Assembly (NCBI GenBank): GCA_964445525.1
Contig: CAYULA010000017.1
Span: forward strand, 1-64,000
Source: Penumbrarchaeum sp964445525
GTDB lineage: Archaea; Thermoplasmatota; Penumbrarchaeia; Penumbrarchaeales; Penumbrarchaeaceae
Direction: 5' to 3'
DNA: 64,000 bases
The translations under genes were made by a program, and so were the position numbers. The notes below the pieces were generated by a model, which did no database searches, was not told the DNA's origin, and was given only the letters and a program-made list of their open reading frames with translations. Shown piece by piece: positions 26,061-34,222 of this stretch; the stretch's first letter is position 1, and each line of letters begins with the position of its first letter.

Positions 26061-26074
26061 TTATCACGTGATAA
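26061..26074. promoter_or_regulatory. Perfect 14-bp palindrome, candidate operator
   Basis: TTATCACGTGATAA reads identically on both strands and sits 21 nt upstream of the CARF-wHTH start, where a dimeric regulator could block or assist transcription. An AT-rich TATA-like stretch lies immediately upstream of it on the gene's strand. Confidence 0.55.
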
Positions 26075-26240
26075 TATTTATTTTATTCATATGGATTCCA
26101 TGAATTGATGAACAATATACATTTCAGTTTATTCGTTCGTGGTGAAGGGTTTCAATATTGGAAACCGACAAATACGCGTTTTACCATACCGATGTACTCT
26201 GTCACCCGAGAGGATGGAGCCGTTTCCGGGAGGAATATTG

Positions 26241-26378
26241 ATGTTATTTGAGAAACTGTTCAGGAAAGCAACCGGACATGAACCTTATCCTTTTCAGAAT
26301 AGACTTGCCAATTCAGAGGACCTGCCTCAACTTATCGGGAAGACCGGATATGAAATTTCAGAAGAGGTGGCAGTTTGA
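26241..26378 (+). pseudogene. Truncated Cas3 N-terminus, fragment 1 (Walker A deleted)
   Basis: 45 codons beginning MLFEKLFRKATGHEPYPFQN and continuing to LPQLI. This parallels the fragments at 27632 and 29088, in which LPQLIDVPTGCGKT or LPQLLDIPTGCGKT follows. Here the six codons for DVPTGC are missing, so LPQLI joins directly to GKT, and the frame then ends. A strong ribosome binding site (GGGAGG at 26228-26233) is retained. It is a remnant of the start of a type I-G-like Cas3 helicase and cannot be active as an ATPase. Confidence 0.7.
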
Positions 26379-26488
26379 AGGATGGGCTGAAGTATTACAG
26401 TCAATTCCTTGATGAGATCAAGAAACGCATTCGTCAGTCCGTCCTGTCTGACAATGCGAAAACGATAATTTCCCGGGAGGAGGCATAA
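26375..26488 (+). pseudogene. Fragment of a YhcG/DUF1016 N-terminus
   Basis: 38 codons including the stop, from a TTG, encoding LKYYSQFLDEIKKRIRQSV. This resembles the usual opening helix of DUF1016 nucleases. It stops just before the intact DUF1016 gene at 26493. It overlaps the stop of the Cas3 fragment, repeating the arrangement seen downstream (Cas3 start followed by DUF1016). Confidence 0.5.
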
Positions 26489-26492
26489 ATTT

Positions 26493-27635
26493 ATGGGAAA
26501 AAAAGAAGCATCGGAGAAGGAACCGCGCAGGACTATGGGGAAACACATGGACCAAGCATTATTTCCGGTATCCCCAACAAAGCGGGAATTGCCGATCGAT
26601 TATGCGGATACCCTGGCATCCTTAAAAAAGCAAATTGAGCGCAGAAGACTGCAAATCGTGTTCAAGGCCAATGCGGATCTCGTCATGCTTTACTGGGATA
26701 TCGGAAATATAATTCTGGAGAAACAGGAACGGGCGGGTTGGGGCGCAAAAATAATTGACAGACTATCGCATGACCTTCGTACTTCATTTCCAGACATAAA
26801 GGGCTTTTCACCACGAAATTTGAAATATATGCGAAAATTCGCCTCCTCCTGGCCGGAGCGTGAATTCGTGCAAGAGCTACTTGCACAATTGCCCTGGTAC
26901 CACAATCTGGCATTGCTCGAGAAATCGGATGACAGGGCAGCCCGAATATGGTATGCCAGGAAGACCATAGAGCACGGCTGGTCCCGTAATGTGCTTGCGT
27001 TACATATGGAATCCGAACTTCACACGCGCCAGGGGAAGGCAATTACGAACTTCACGAAAACACTTCCTTCAACAGATTCTGATATGGCAGTTCAGGTCTT
27101 CAAGGATCCCTACCTCTTCGATTTCCTCGGTACTGCCGATCAACGGACTGAACGAGAAGTTGAAAAAGCATTGGTCGACAACATCCAGCGATTCTTACTG
27201 GAACTGGGGTCTGGATTTGCATTCGTTGGACGCCAGGTACATCTCGAGGTAGGAGGTCAGGATTTCTGGCTGGACCTTCTCTTCTATCATCTGAAATTGC
27301 GATGTTTCGTGGTTATCGAATTGAAAGCAGTTCCGTTCGATGCTGCCTTCTCGGGCAAATTAAACCTCTATCTGTCAGCAGTCGATGACCTACTTCGCCA
27401 CCATGATGACAAACCGACCATAGGCCTTATCTTGTGCCGCAATAAGGACGAACTTGTGGTTGAATACGCATTGCGTGATATCAATAAACCGATAGGGGTA
27501 GCCAATTGGGAAACAAGGATTGTAAAGAGCCTCCCCAGAGAGCTCCGCGGAAGCCTTCCGAGTATAGAGGAGATCGAAGCGGAACTTAGTGATAAAGAAA
27601 AAACCGCAAGTGAAAGCAAGGAGAAGGAAACATGA
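26493..27635 (+). CDS. YhcG/DUF1016 family PD-(D/E)XK nuclease, copy 1
   Basis: 380 residues. The N-terminal DUF1016 domain shows LVMLYWDIGNIILEKQERAG, GWGAKIIDRLSHDLRTSFP and GFSPRNLKYMRKFA. The C-terminal nuclease core has FWLDLLFYHLKLRCFVVIELK, i.e. the D...ExK active site. Such proteins are associated with restriction-modification and defence islands and are presumed DNA nucleases. The start follows GGGAGGAGG at 26475-26483. The stop overlaps the ATG of the second Cas3 fragment (ATGA). Confidence 0.88.
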   Translation: MGKKEASEKEPRRTMGKHMDQALFPVSPTKRELPIDYADTLASLKKQIERRRLQIVFKANADLVMLYWDIGNIILEKQERAGWGAKIIDRLSHDLRTSFPDIKGFSPRNLKYMRKFASSWPEREFVQELLAQLPWYHNLALLEKSDDRAARIWYARKTIEHGWSRNVLALHMESELHTRQGKAITNFTKTLPSTDSDMAVQVFKDPYLFDFLGTADQRTEREVEKALVDNIQRFLLELGSGFAFVGRQVHLEVGGQDFWLDLLFYHLKLRCFVVIELKAVPFDAAFSGKLNLYLSAVDDLLRHHDDKPTIGLILCRNKDELVVEYALRDINKPIGVANWETRIVKSLPRELRGSLPSIEEIEAELSDKEKTASESKEKET

Positions 27636-27886
27636 ACTACGATGAGTTTTTCGAAAGAGCTACCAATAATCCGGAGCCATATCCGTACCAGAGGAGGCTC
27701 GCTACTTCGGAGGAGCTTCCTCAACTGATAGATGTACCAACCGGTTGCGGAAAGACAGAGGCAGTGGTTTTGGCGTGGTTGTGGAGCAAACGGTTCGGAA
27801 TTGGTAAGGGCTGGAAAGAGATTCCGGCCGAGGATGTGAAAAAGAATTCTCCGGGGAGGTTGGTGTATTGTTCCCTGAACGGATAG
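27632..27886 (+). pseudogene. Truncated Cas3 N-terminus, fragment 2 (Walker A present)
   Basis: 84 codons: MNYDEFFERATNNPEPYPYQ, then DVPTGCGKTEAVVLAWLW (Walker A) and PGRLVYCSLNG, where the frame ends. In type I-G Cas3 proteins the last segment normally continues as a LVYCLPMR-type motif Ia, so the gene is cut just there. The next DUF1016 gene begins within its last codons at a TTG, implying that the DUF1016 gene replaced the rest of the helicase. Confidence 0.75.
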
Positions 27887-29091
27887 ATCTCACATTCGAG
27901 AATCTCGTGGATACGATCCGACTAGTACACGATCGAATGACCTCGCAAGCAAAAAAAGCTGTAAACATCAGCCTGACGCTGCGCAATTGGGCCATTGGAT
28001 TCTATATACACGAATACGAGCAGAATGGTTCTGATAGAGCGGAGTATGGAATGGGGCTAATTGAAAAGCTAAGCAGACAGCTCAAGCATTCTGGAAAGGT
28101 CGATTACCATCCGCGTGAACTCAGACGTTGTCGTACTTTCTATTGCGTGTATCCACAGATATGGGGGACACTGTCCCCCGAATTTGAAAAAATTCTTCCC
28201 CTGGACTTTCAGAAATACACTTCACTCAGGACCTCAGATGATAATTTGCATGCCAAACGGGGGACACCGTCTCCCGGATCAGAAATAGCACCTGACAAGT
28301 TGATAAAAAGTCTCTCCTACAGTCACTTCGCAGAGCTGATTGAGATAGAGGATCCACTGAAAAGAGCGTTCTATGAGGTCGAGAGCATCCTCGGCACCTG
28401 GTCTGTACGAGAACTCAAGCGTCAGATCGACAGTTTATATTACGAGAGGTCCTCTCTTTCGAAGAACAGGAAAAAACTGGCAAAACTCGTACAAAAAGGT
28501 GTCGAAAAGAGTGCGCCGGAGCTCGCCATCCGTGACCCCTATGTTTTCGAGTTCCTTGGATTGAGACCGGAGCAGGTAATCCCGGAATCGGACCTGGAGA
28601 ACGAACTGATAATTAGACTGCAGGAGTTCCTCATGGAGCTTGGTACAGGTTTTTGCTTCGAAGCTCGCCAGAAGCGCATCCTCATTGGGGACACCTATGG
28701 ATTTATCGATCTTGTTTTTTATCACAGGGTCCTCAAATGCCACATTCTTGTTGAACTGAAACGATCAAGGTTCACTCATGAGGACATCGGCCAGCTAAAC
28801 ACCTATGTGAGCTGGTATAAAAAGAACATTTCTTCCGACGGTGACAATCCACCAATAGGGATACTTCTTTGCACCAAAAAGGACCATACCCTTGTTGAAT
28901 ATGCTCTCGCGGGTATGAGCAACCAATTATTTGTGTCCAAGTACCAGCTTGAGCTCCCGGACCAGGAAGCCATTCGGAGGTTCATCGAGGAACAGACACG
29001 CAATCTTTTCGGTGATCCAGATCAAATCCGATCCGATGCAGAACAAATGAGAGATATCGATAAAAAATTAAGAAAGGAGACGACATCATGA
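27868..29091 (+). CDS. YhcG/DUF1016 family PD-(D/E)XK nuclease, copy 2
   Basis: 407 residues from a TTG start that has GGGGAGG about 8 nt upstream. The N-terminal DUF1016 domain includes YGMGLIEKLSRQLKHSGKVD and YHPRELRRCRTFY. The nuclease core is YGFIDLVFYHRVLKCHILVELKR (D...ExK). It differs substantially from the copy at 26493 (GKVDYHPRELRRCRTF instead of GFSPRNLKYMRKF), so the two are not a recent duplication. It contains two palindromic GGGGGACac(t/c)GTC-type motifs within the coding sequence. The stop overlaps the start of Cas3 fragment 3. Confidence 0.87.
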   Translation: MFPERIDLTFENLVDTIRLVHDRMTSQAKKAVNISLTLRNWAIGFYIHEYEQNGSDRAEYGMGLIEKLSRQLKHSGKVDYHPRELRRCRTFYCVYPQIWGTLSPEFEKILPLDFQKYTSLRTSDDNLHAKRGTPSPGSEIAPDKLIKSLSYSHFAELIEIEDPLKRAFYEVESILGTWSVRELKRQIDSLYYERSSLSKNRKKLAKLVQKGVEKSAPELAIRDPYVFEFLGLRPEQVIPESDLENELIIRLQEFLMELGTGFCFEARQKRILIGDTYGFIDLVFYHRVLKCHILVELKRSRFTHEDIGQLNTYVSWYKKNISSDGDNPPIGILLCTKKDHTLVEYALAGMSNQLFVSKYQLELPDQEAIRRFIEEQTRNLFGDPDQIRSDAEQMRDIDKKLRKETTS

Positions 29092-29264
29092 ACTACGATG
29101 AGTTTTTCAAAAAAGCGACCGAAAACCTGGAGCCATATCCGTACCAGAGAAGGCTCGCTACCGGGGAGGACCTGCCACAGTTGCTGGATATACCCACAGG
29201 ATGCGGGAAGACTGCGGCAGTGGTGCTTACGTGGTTGTGGAGGCGATTCAACCTATATGAGTAA
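29088..29264 (+). pseudogene. Truncated Cas3 N-terminus, fragment 3 (Walker A present)
   Basis: 58 residues: MNYDEFFKKATENLEPYPYQ, then DIPTGCGKTAAVVLTWLWRR, ending FNLYE. It is close to fragment 2 but stops earlier. It begins at an ATGA overlap with the upstream DUF1016 gene and ends 12 nt before the intact cas3. It is not the 5' end of that cas3, which has its own different N-terminus. Confidence 0.75.
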
Positions 29265-29276
29265 TTGGTGATAGAT

Positions 29277-32200
29277 ATGTTAGAGAAAATCGATTTTGTG
29301 AAAACTTTCAAAGTATTAACGGGACTGAAGGATGAGGATCTTCCGTTTCCCTGGCAAGAAAATCTATTTAAGGCATTCTCACAAGGAAATGTACCATCCT
29401 CGTGCAACATCCCAACTGGGCTAGGAAAGACTATGGTCATCCCGATCTGGTTGATAGCTCTTGCTTGTGGATCAGATATCCCTCGGAAACTGGTATATGT
29501 TGTAAATAGAAGGACCATAGTCGACCAGGCAACAGATCTTGTAGTCTCTATCAATAAAAAAATTAAAAATTCCGAGAAAGATACGACCTGTTTTCTAAAC
29601 AATATGGCAAGATCGTTGAAAAATATGAATTGTTTTGATGATGACGAAGAAATTCTTGCCATAAGCACATTACGCGGAGAACTAGCCGATAACAAGGAAT
29701 GGAAGAAGAATCCAACTAAACCCTGCATCATTATTGGAACTGTAGATATGATTGGGAGCAAGCTACTTTTCTCTGGTTATGGTGATACTCGCCGAACCAG
29801 ACCTTTACATGCAGGAATACTTGGTTGTGATAGTCTGTTCATTCATGATGAAGCCCATCTCACACCAGCTTTCGGAAAACTGCTTCGTTCCATACAACAG
29901 TCTCAATCGTACCATTCCACTGCTCATGACAATTTGTCCATCATTCCCGATATAAGTGTAATGGAACTCTCAGCTACGCCAGGCATATCCGATATCAAAT
30001 CCATTTCACTCACGGACCAGGAGAGATCTCATCCCGTTGTAAGAAAACGTTTGGAAGCAAAAAAGGCATTGATATTTCATGAAATTGAAAAGAAAGGGAA
30101 ACCTTTACAAGAAGAAATTGTAAAACAGGCATTGGAAAAAAGAGAAAGCAATGCTAAGATATTGATTTTCGTAAGAGATCCAAAAGATGCACAAAAAATT
30201 TCTGGAGGGATAAAAAAAGGGTGGGTTGAGGCAATAATCCAAGATTTTAAAGATAGAAAACCAGAGGGATTGATCTCTTCTACAGAGAAAAAGAATATTG
30301 ACAAAGATATCGGAAATCGTGTATCTACCCTTACGGGTCGAATAAGAGGATATGAACGTGATCTTTTACTTGAAAAGCCCGGAATGCAACCATTCCTCGG
30401 AAAGAAAACAATCGAGAAAACACATTATTTCGTTGCTACTTCGGCTGCAGAAGTTGGTATGGACCTGCACGCGGACCATTCGATATGTGATCTGTCAACA
30501 CTTGATTCGATGATACAGCGTTTGGGTCGAGTGAACAGGTTCGGGGAATGTGGATGTTCTTTTATTGATATTGTTTATGAAAAAGAAATACTTGATCTTG
30601 AGGAAAAATGGAATATAAAAAAAGGAAAAGCAATCAAAGATTTCAATGAATCATTTCATATGGAGTTTAGGAAGCTGGAAAAAAAGAAATCGCGAAGCGA
30701 AGAAAAAATTATGAAAGAAAAAGAAAAGTTAGAAGAAGCTAGAACACAAAAAGCAAAGGATAAAGTTGTGGAAAAAGTAAGGCAACTTGAAATGGATTTA
30801 TCTGATATTTCTGAAAAACTAGAAAATATCAATAAAACGAAAGAAGATGATCTCATCAAACACCTTAGGGAATCAAAGACTGAATTTATTAAAAATGATC
30901 CAATTCAATGGCCGCGCTTTAAAACGTATCAGATCTTATTGAAAAACAGGGATAACATGAGCCTCGACAAAATTAAAATGATCCTAGAAGGTGAGGCATC
31001 GGAAGAAGCCTTTTCTGCAGATGTCGAGAAGATGGAACTGACCGAAATCCTTCTGGATTTATGGTCACAAACATCCTTGCAAGATCATCCTGCAAGACCT
31101 TCGCCGGAAAGTTGGCTTCATGGTATAATAGATGAATACCCACATACATATATTGCCTGGAGAGAAGAGGTTGAAAAAATTGCGCCACTTTCGAATAAAG
31201 ATATTGAGAGTTGGTTCAAGTATCATCCAATCTTGACAAAAGAGCGATTACAAATCCCCACATTTGAGATAAAGAACACGGGTAGTGATAATCGGAGTAC
31301 ACTTCTGAAACTGTTCGATAAACAAAAGTCCGAGCTACCTGTGATCATCGCTTCCTCAAAGGGAAGTTACGAAAGATATTTTTTCAAAGACATTGTGGAT
31401 AACCCCTTAGATCATCCCTTAGAGTATGCAACTATAATTTTTCCATCGAGTTTGGGAGGATTGGATGAATCAGGTTTTTTCGATCCTACAAAGAGAAAAG
31501 ATGACATTGATGTAGCTAATGAAGACATAACACGAGTGATTCTCAAACGACATAATGATGATTGGAGTTTTTACTCATATGATGATAATAACTCGATGGA
31601 AGGGATAGAATGGAAGAGCTTAAAGGATTCATTATTACAGATCGAGAATAAATATTCGAAAAAGACTGTTCACAAATTGCAAACAATAAAAATAGATGAG
31701 TTATCAGAGGATGATGAGATCATCGAGGAATGGCTTGTTTTATTAAAACACCAAAAAAAGAAAAATGACAGTAATGGCAAATATCCAACCGTAACTGAGC
31801 ATAATCATGAAGTTCTTGAAATAATCAATAAATTTAATACTTCATTGCAAATCGATAAAACGATTTCTAATGCGCTTTCAATCGCGGCAAAACACCATGA
31901 TGACGGGAAAATAAATGAAATATGGCAAATCGCCGCTGGTCATGATAATGCAGAAGAAATAACTCCATTTGCCAAAGGAAATGTTGACTGGAGAAAACTT
32001 GGTGGTTATCGTCACGAAGTAGGCAGTTTAATAGATTTACATGATAACCGTAATATCTTGGAAAATGAAGAAAAAGACCTTATATTGCATTTAATAGCAG
32101 TTCATCATGGATGGGGACGTCCACATTTTGAAGAGCAAGCATTTCCGCCTGCCACAGAACAGACCATCATGAAAGATATTATCTATGAAACTATGATGAA

Positions 32201-32318
32201 TTATTCCAGGTTGCAAGATCGTTTCGGGTGGTGGAAGCTGGCGTATCTTGAATCTTTGCTAAGGCAGGCCGATGCGATTGCATCTTACGAAGATCCAGAC
32301 ACGGGGGATGAAATATGA
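29277..32318 (+). CDS. cas3: Cas3 helicase-nuclease, type I-G (helicase followed by HD)
   Basis: About 1013 residues. Helicase motifs come first: NIPTGLGKT (Walker A, ~residues 44-52), FIHDEAHL (DEAH, ~190), MELSATPG, VATSAAEVGMD and MIQRLGRVNRFGE. A coiled-coil segment rich in Glu and Lys lies in the middle. The HD nuclease is at the C-terminus: KHHDDGK (~874), YRHEVGSLID and AVHHGWGRP. This order (HD last) fits type I-G/I-U. The protein unwinds and cuts target DNA after Cascade binding. The ATG at 29277 follows GGTGAT. Its stop overlaps the csb3 start. Confidence 0.93.
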   Translation: MLEKIDFVKTFKVLTGLKDEDLPFPWQENLFKAFSQGNVPSSCNIPTGLGKTMVIPIWLIALACGSDIPRKLVYVVNRRTIVDQATDLVVSINKKIKNSEKDTTCFLNNMARSLKNMNCFDDDEEILAISTLRGELADNKEWKKNPTKPCIIIGTVDMIGSKLLFSGYGDTRRTRPLHAGILGCDSLFIHDEAHLTPAFGKLLRSIQQSQSYHSTAHDNLSIIPDISVMELSATPGISDIKSISLTDQERSHPVVRKRLEAKKALIFHEIEKKGKPLQEEIVKQALEKRESNAKILIFVRDPKDAQKISGGIKKGWVEAIIQDFKDRKPEGLISSTEKKNIDKDIGNRVSTLTGRIRGYERDLLLEKPGMQPFLGKKTIEKTHYFVATSAAEVGMDLHADHSICDLSTLDSMIQRLGRVNRFGECGCSFIDIVYEKEILDLEEKWNIKKGKAIKDFNESFHMEFRKLEKKKSRSEEKIMKEKEKLEEARTQKAKDKVVEKVRQLEMDLSDISEKLENINKTKEDDLIKHLRESKTEFIKNDPIQWPRFKTYQILLKNRDNMSLDKIKMILEGEASEEAFSADVEKMELTEILLDLWSQTSLQDHPARPSPESWLHGIIDEYPHTYIAWREEVEKIAPLSNKDIESWFKYHPILTKERLQIPTFEIKNTGSDNRSTLLKLFDKQKSELPVIIASSKGSYERYFFKDIVDNPLDHPLEYATIIFPSSLGGLDESGFFDPTKRKDDIDVANEDITRVILKRHNDDWSFYSYDDNNSMEGIEWKSLKDSLLQIENKYSKKTVHKLQTIKIDELSEDDEIIEEWLVLLKHQKKKNDSNGKYPTVTEHNHEVLEIINKFNTSLQIDKTISNALSIAAKHHDDGKINEIWQIAAGHDNAEEITPFAKGNVDWRKLGGYRHEVGSLIDLHDNRNILENEEKDLILHLIAVHHGWGRPHFEEQAFPPATEQTIMKDIIYETMMNYSRLQDRFGWWKLAYLESLLRQADAIASYEDPDTGDEI

Positions 32319-33118
32319 ATTCAACTATCGAGGTTAATGTTGATGTTAGCAATCCTGGACAGGTCTTTGCATGCTGTGGAATATTCGAACTCACACATCG
32401 AATGGCTACTGGAAAAGATAGAGCATTGGGATGGTTTGAAGACATCGACAAGGTTCATACAAAATTCTTGATAGATGCTTATGATCAAAATGAGGATCTA
32501 ATTAGGCTTAATGATATTCTTCAGAAATTGAAAAAATGTAAAATCACAGCCCTTGAATACAATGATAAGGAAGGCCCCGTTCTCATTGGTGAACCATTCA
32601 ATATGATCATTGACTGGCGAAAGCCATTTCCTCAGAATGGAAGTGTGAAGACATGGGCGGGGCAACAAAAAATATCCTCAATACTAAATATTATTCAAAA
32701 AAGTATTCCAAAGATTGTCCAAGAAAATAATTTATTTGAATATAGTTATACTACTGATAAGAAATTTACCAAATTCGACCCATCAAATATGGGCACATCT
32801 ATTGATGCAGGTTTTTCATATAATACTATAAAAGGAAAACTAGGAATGAAGTTTTCAAGTTTCATATATACTGAGTTATTATCTTTGATAGGGCTTCAAG
32901 GTTTTGTACCGATTAATATTGACCGCAAGAGGAGATTATATAATATTTGGAAAGAACCAATAAGATTAGAATTGGCGAGAAGTGTTATTTCGAAAAATAT
33001 ATGTTGTATAAATATAAAAAGTTACATTTTTGAGATGTACATACAAGGTTCTGAAAAAAATTCACAATTAAAATCATTTACTTATGCAAATCATAAGAAT
33101 TGGAAAAAGGAGGAATAA
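32315..33118 (+). CDS. csb3: Csb3 (Cas8u2-like), type I-G Cascade large-subunit candidate
   Basis: 267 residues. The start VNVDVSNPGQVFACCGIFEL and the position between cas3 and csb1 match the Csb3/Cas8u2 family of type I-G. Cas8 proteins recognise the PAM and recruit Cas3. The ATG overlaps the cas3 stop by four nt, indicating coupling. AT-rich codon use is marked here. Assignment rests on N-terminal resemblance and gene order, not on catalytic residues. Confidence 0.75.
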   Translation: MNSTIEVNVDVSNPGQVFACCGIFELTHRMATGKDRALGWFEDIDKVHTKFLIDAYDQNEDLIRLNDILQKLKKCKITALEYNDKEGPVLIGEPFNMIIDWRKPFPQNGSVKTWAGQQKISSILNIIQKSIPKIVQENNLFEYSYTTDKKFTKFDPSNMGTSIDAGFSYNTIKGKLGMKFSSFIYTELLSLIGLQGFVPINIDRKRRLYNIWKEPIRLELARSVISKNICCINIKSYIFEMYIQGSEKNSQLKSFTYANHKNWKKEE

Positions 33119-33121
33119 AAA

Positions 33122-34204
33122 ATGATAGATTTGGAGTCTTTGTTAGACAAGAATAATGTTGCGCTGGTAATGAAAGAATATCTTAAGCCTGTAGAAGGAG
33201 ATAATGCAATAGTATATCCTCCCACATATGCAGACCTTGGTGGTAAGGGAGTAGGTGGTTACAATATTGATCAGGTAAATGTAGATGGCAATGTTGTTGG
33301 GAATGTATGTACCATTGATAGTGTAGGCTCACAAGCTAATAGAATGGAACCGATCTTTAAGAAAGAACCTTACAAGGATTTGATTCCGCATATAATAGTA
33401 AAGGTCGAAAAAAAAGACGGAACAGTTGATGAAGTTGACATTCTTGATGCAGGGCATAGAATTGCAGATGCAGTGGTTCGTTTTTCGAACCTATCCTCTG
33501 ATATAGAATCCGCGTTTGAAAAATCTGAAAAGGGTGACAGGTCCAAACTAGCTAAACTAGCCCCAACTTCATTGATATTTGGTTGTTGGGATTCGCGTGG
33601 AAAAGGAGCCAAGATTCCGAGGATCATTAGATCAACGATTAGGGCATACGATGTAACTCCATTGACTCGTTCGGCAACATATTTTGTTCCAACGGATTAC
33701 ACTGAGACTGAAGCAATCACTGAGAAAGATGCAAAGGAAGCGGAAAAAGCTTCTGCTTCAAAGCCTGCAAAAGCATCAACGGTAGGACTTGCAAATGCTC
33801 TAGCAAATAGAAGTCATGGAGGAGTTCTTCTATCAAATGAAAGCCAACTTATAAAAGAATCAGTTCTTTCGCTTAGCGCATTGAGACAGAATTTCGTAAA
33901 AGATGAAGTTGAAATTACAAGAAAACTTCAGGAATACATATTGGGCTTATCATTGGTAGCAATTACGGCACCCCAAGAGAATTTGCTTCGAATGGGTTGT
34001 GAATTGACAAAGGATCCGGAGAATAAATCCTCGTGGATTCTAGTAAAGAATGATGGTAGAAGAGAGGAAATTGACCTTGATGTCAATAAAATTCTAGAAT
34101 TCGCCAAGGAGAAAGCAAATGAATTCGAAATTGGTGAATCAAAGACTGCTACATTTGATTCCAAAGCGGCAAAAGAGGCCTTGAAAAAAGCAAAAAAAGA
34201 TTGA
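33122..34204 (+). CDS. csb1: Csb1 (Cas7), type I-G Cascade backbone
   Basis: 360 residues. Csb1/GSU0053-type segments include IVYPPTYAD, CTIDSVGSQANRMEPIF and LDAGHRIADAVVRFS. Several subunits would coat the crRNA. It starts 3 nt after csb3 (GGAGGAATAAAA before the ATG), in the operon cas3-csb3-csb1-csb2. The Lys/Ala-rich stretch near residues 205-220 may be a flexible loop. Confidence 0.88.
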   Translation: MIDLESLLDKNNVALVMKEYLKPVEGDNAIVYPPTYADLGGKGVGGYNIDQVNVDGNVVGNVCTIDSVGSQANRMEPIFKKEPYKDLIPHIIVKVEKKDGTVDEVDILDAGHRIADAVVRFSNLSSDIESAFEKSEKGDRSKLAKLAPTSLIFGCWDSRGKGAKIPRIIRSTIRAYDVTPLTRSATYFVPTDYTETEAITEKDAKEAEKASASKPAKASTVGLANALANRSHGGVLLSNESQLIKESVLSLSALRQNFVKDEVEITRKLQEYILGLSLVAITAPQENLLRMGCELTKDPENKSSWILVKNDGRREEIDLDVNKILEFAKEKANEFEIGESKTATFDSKAAKEALKKAKKD

Positions 34205-34222
34205 ATATGTTGGTGATTGAAA

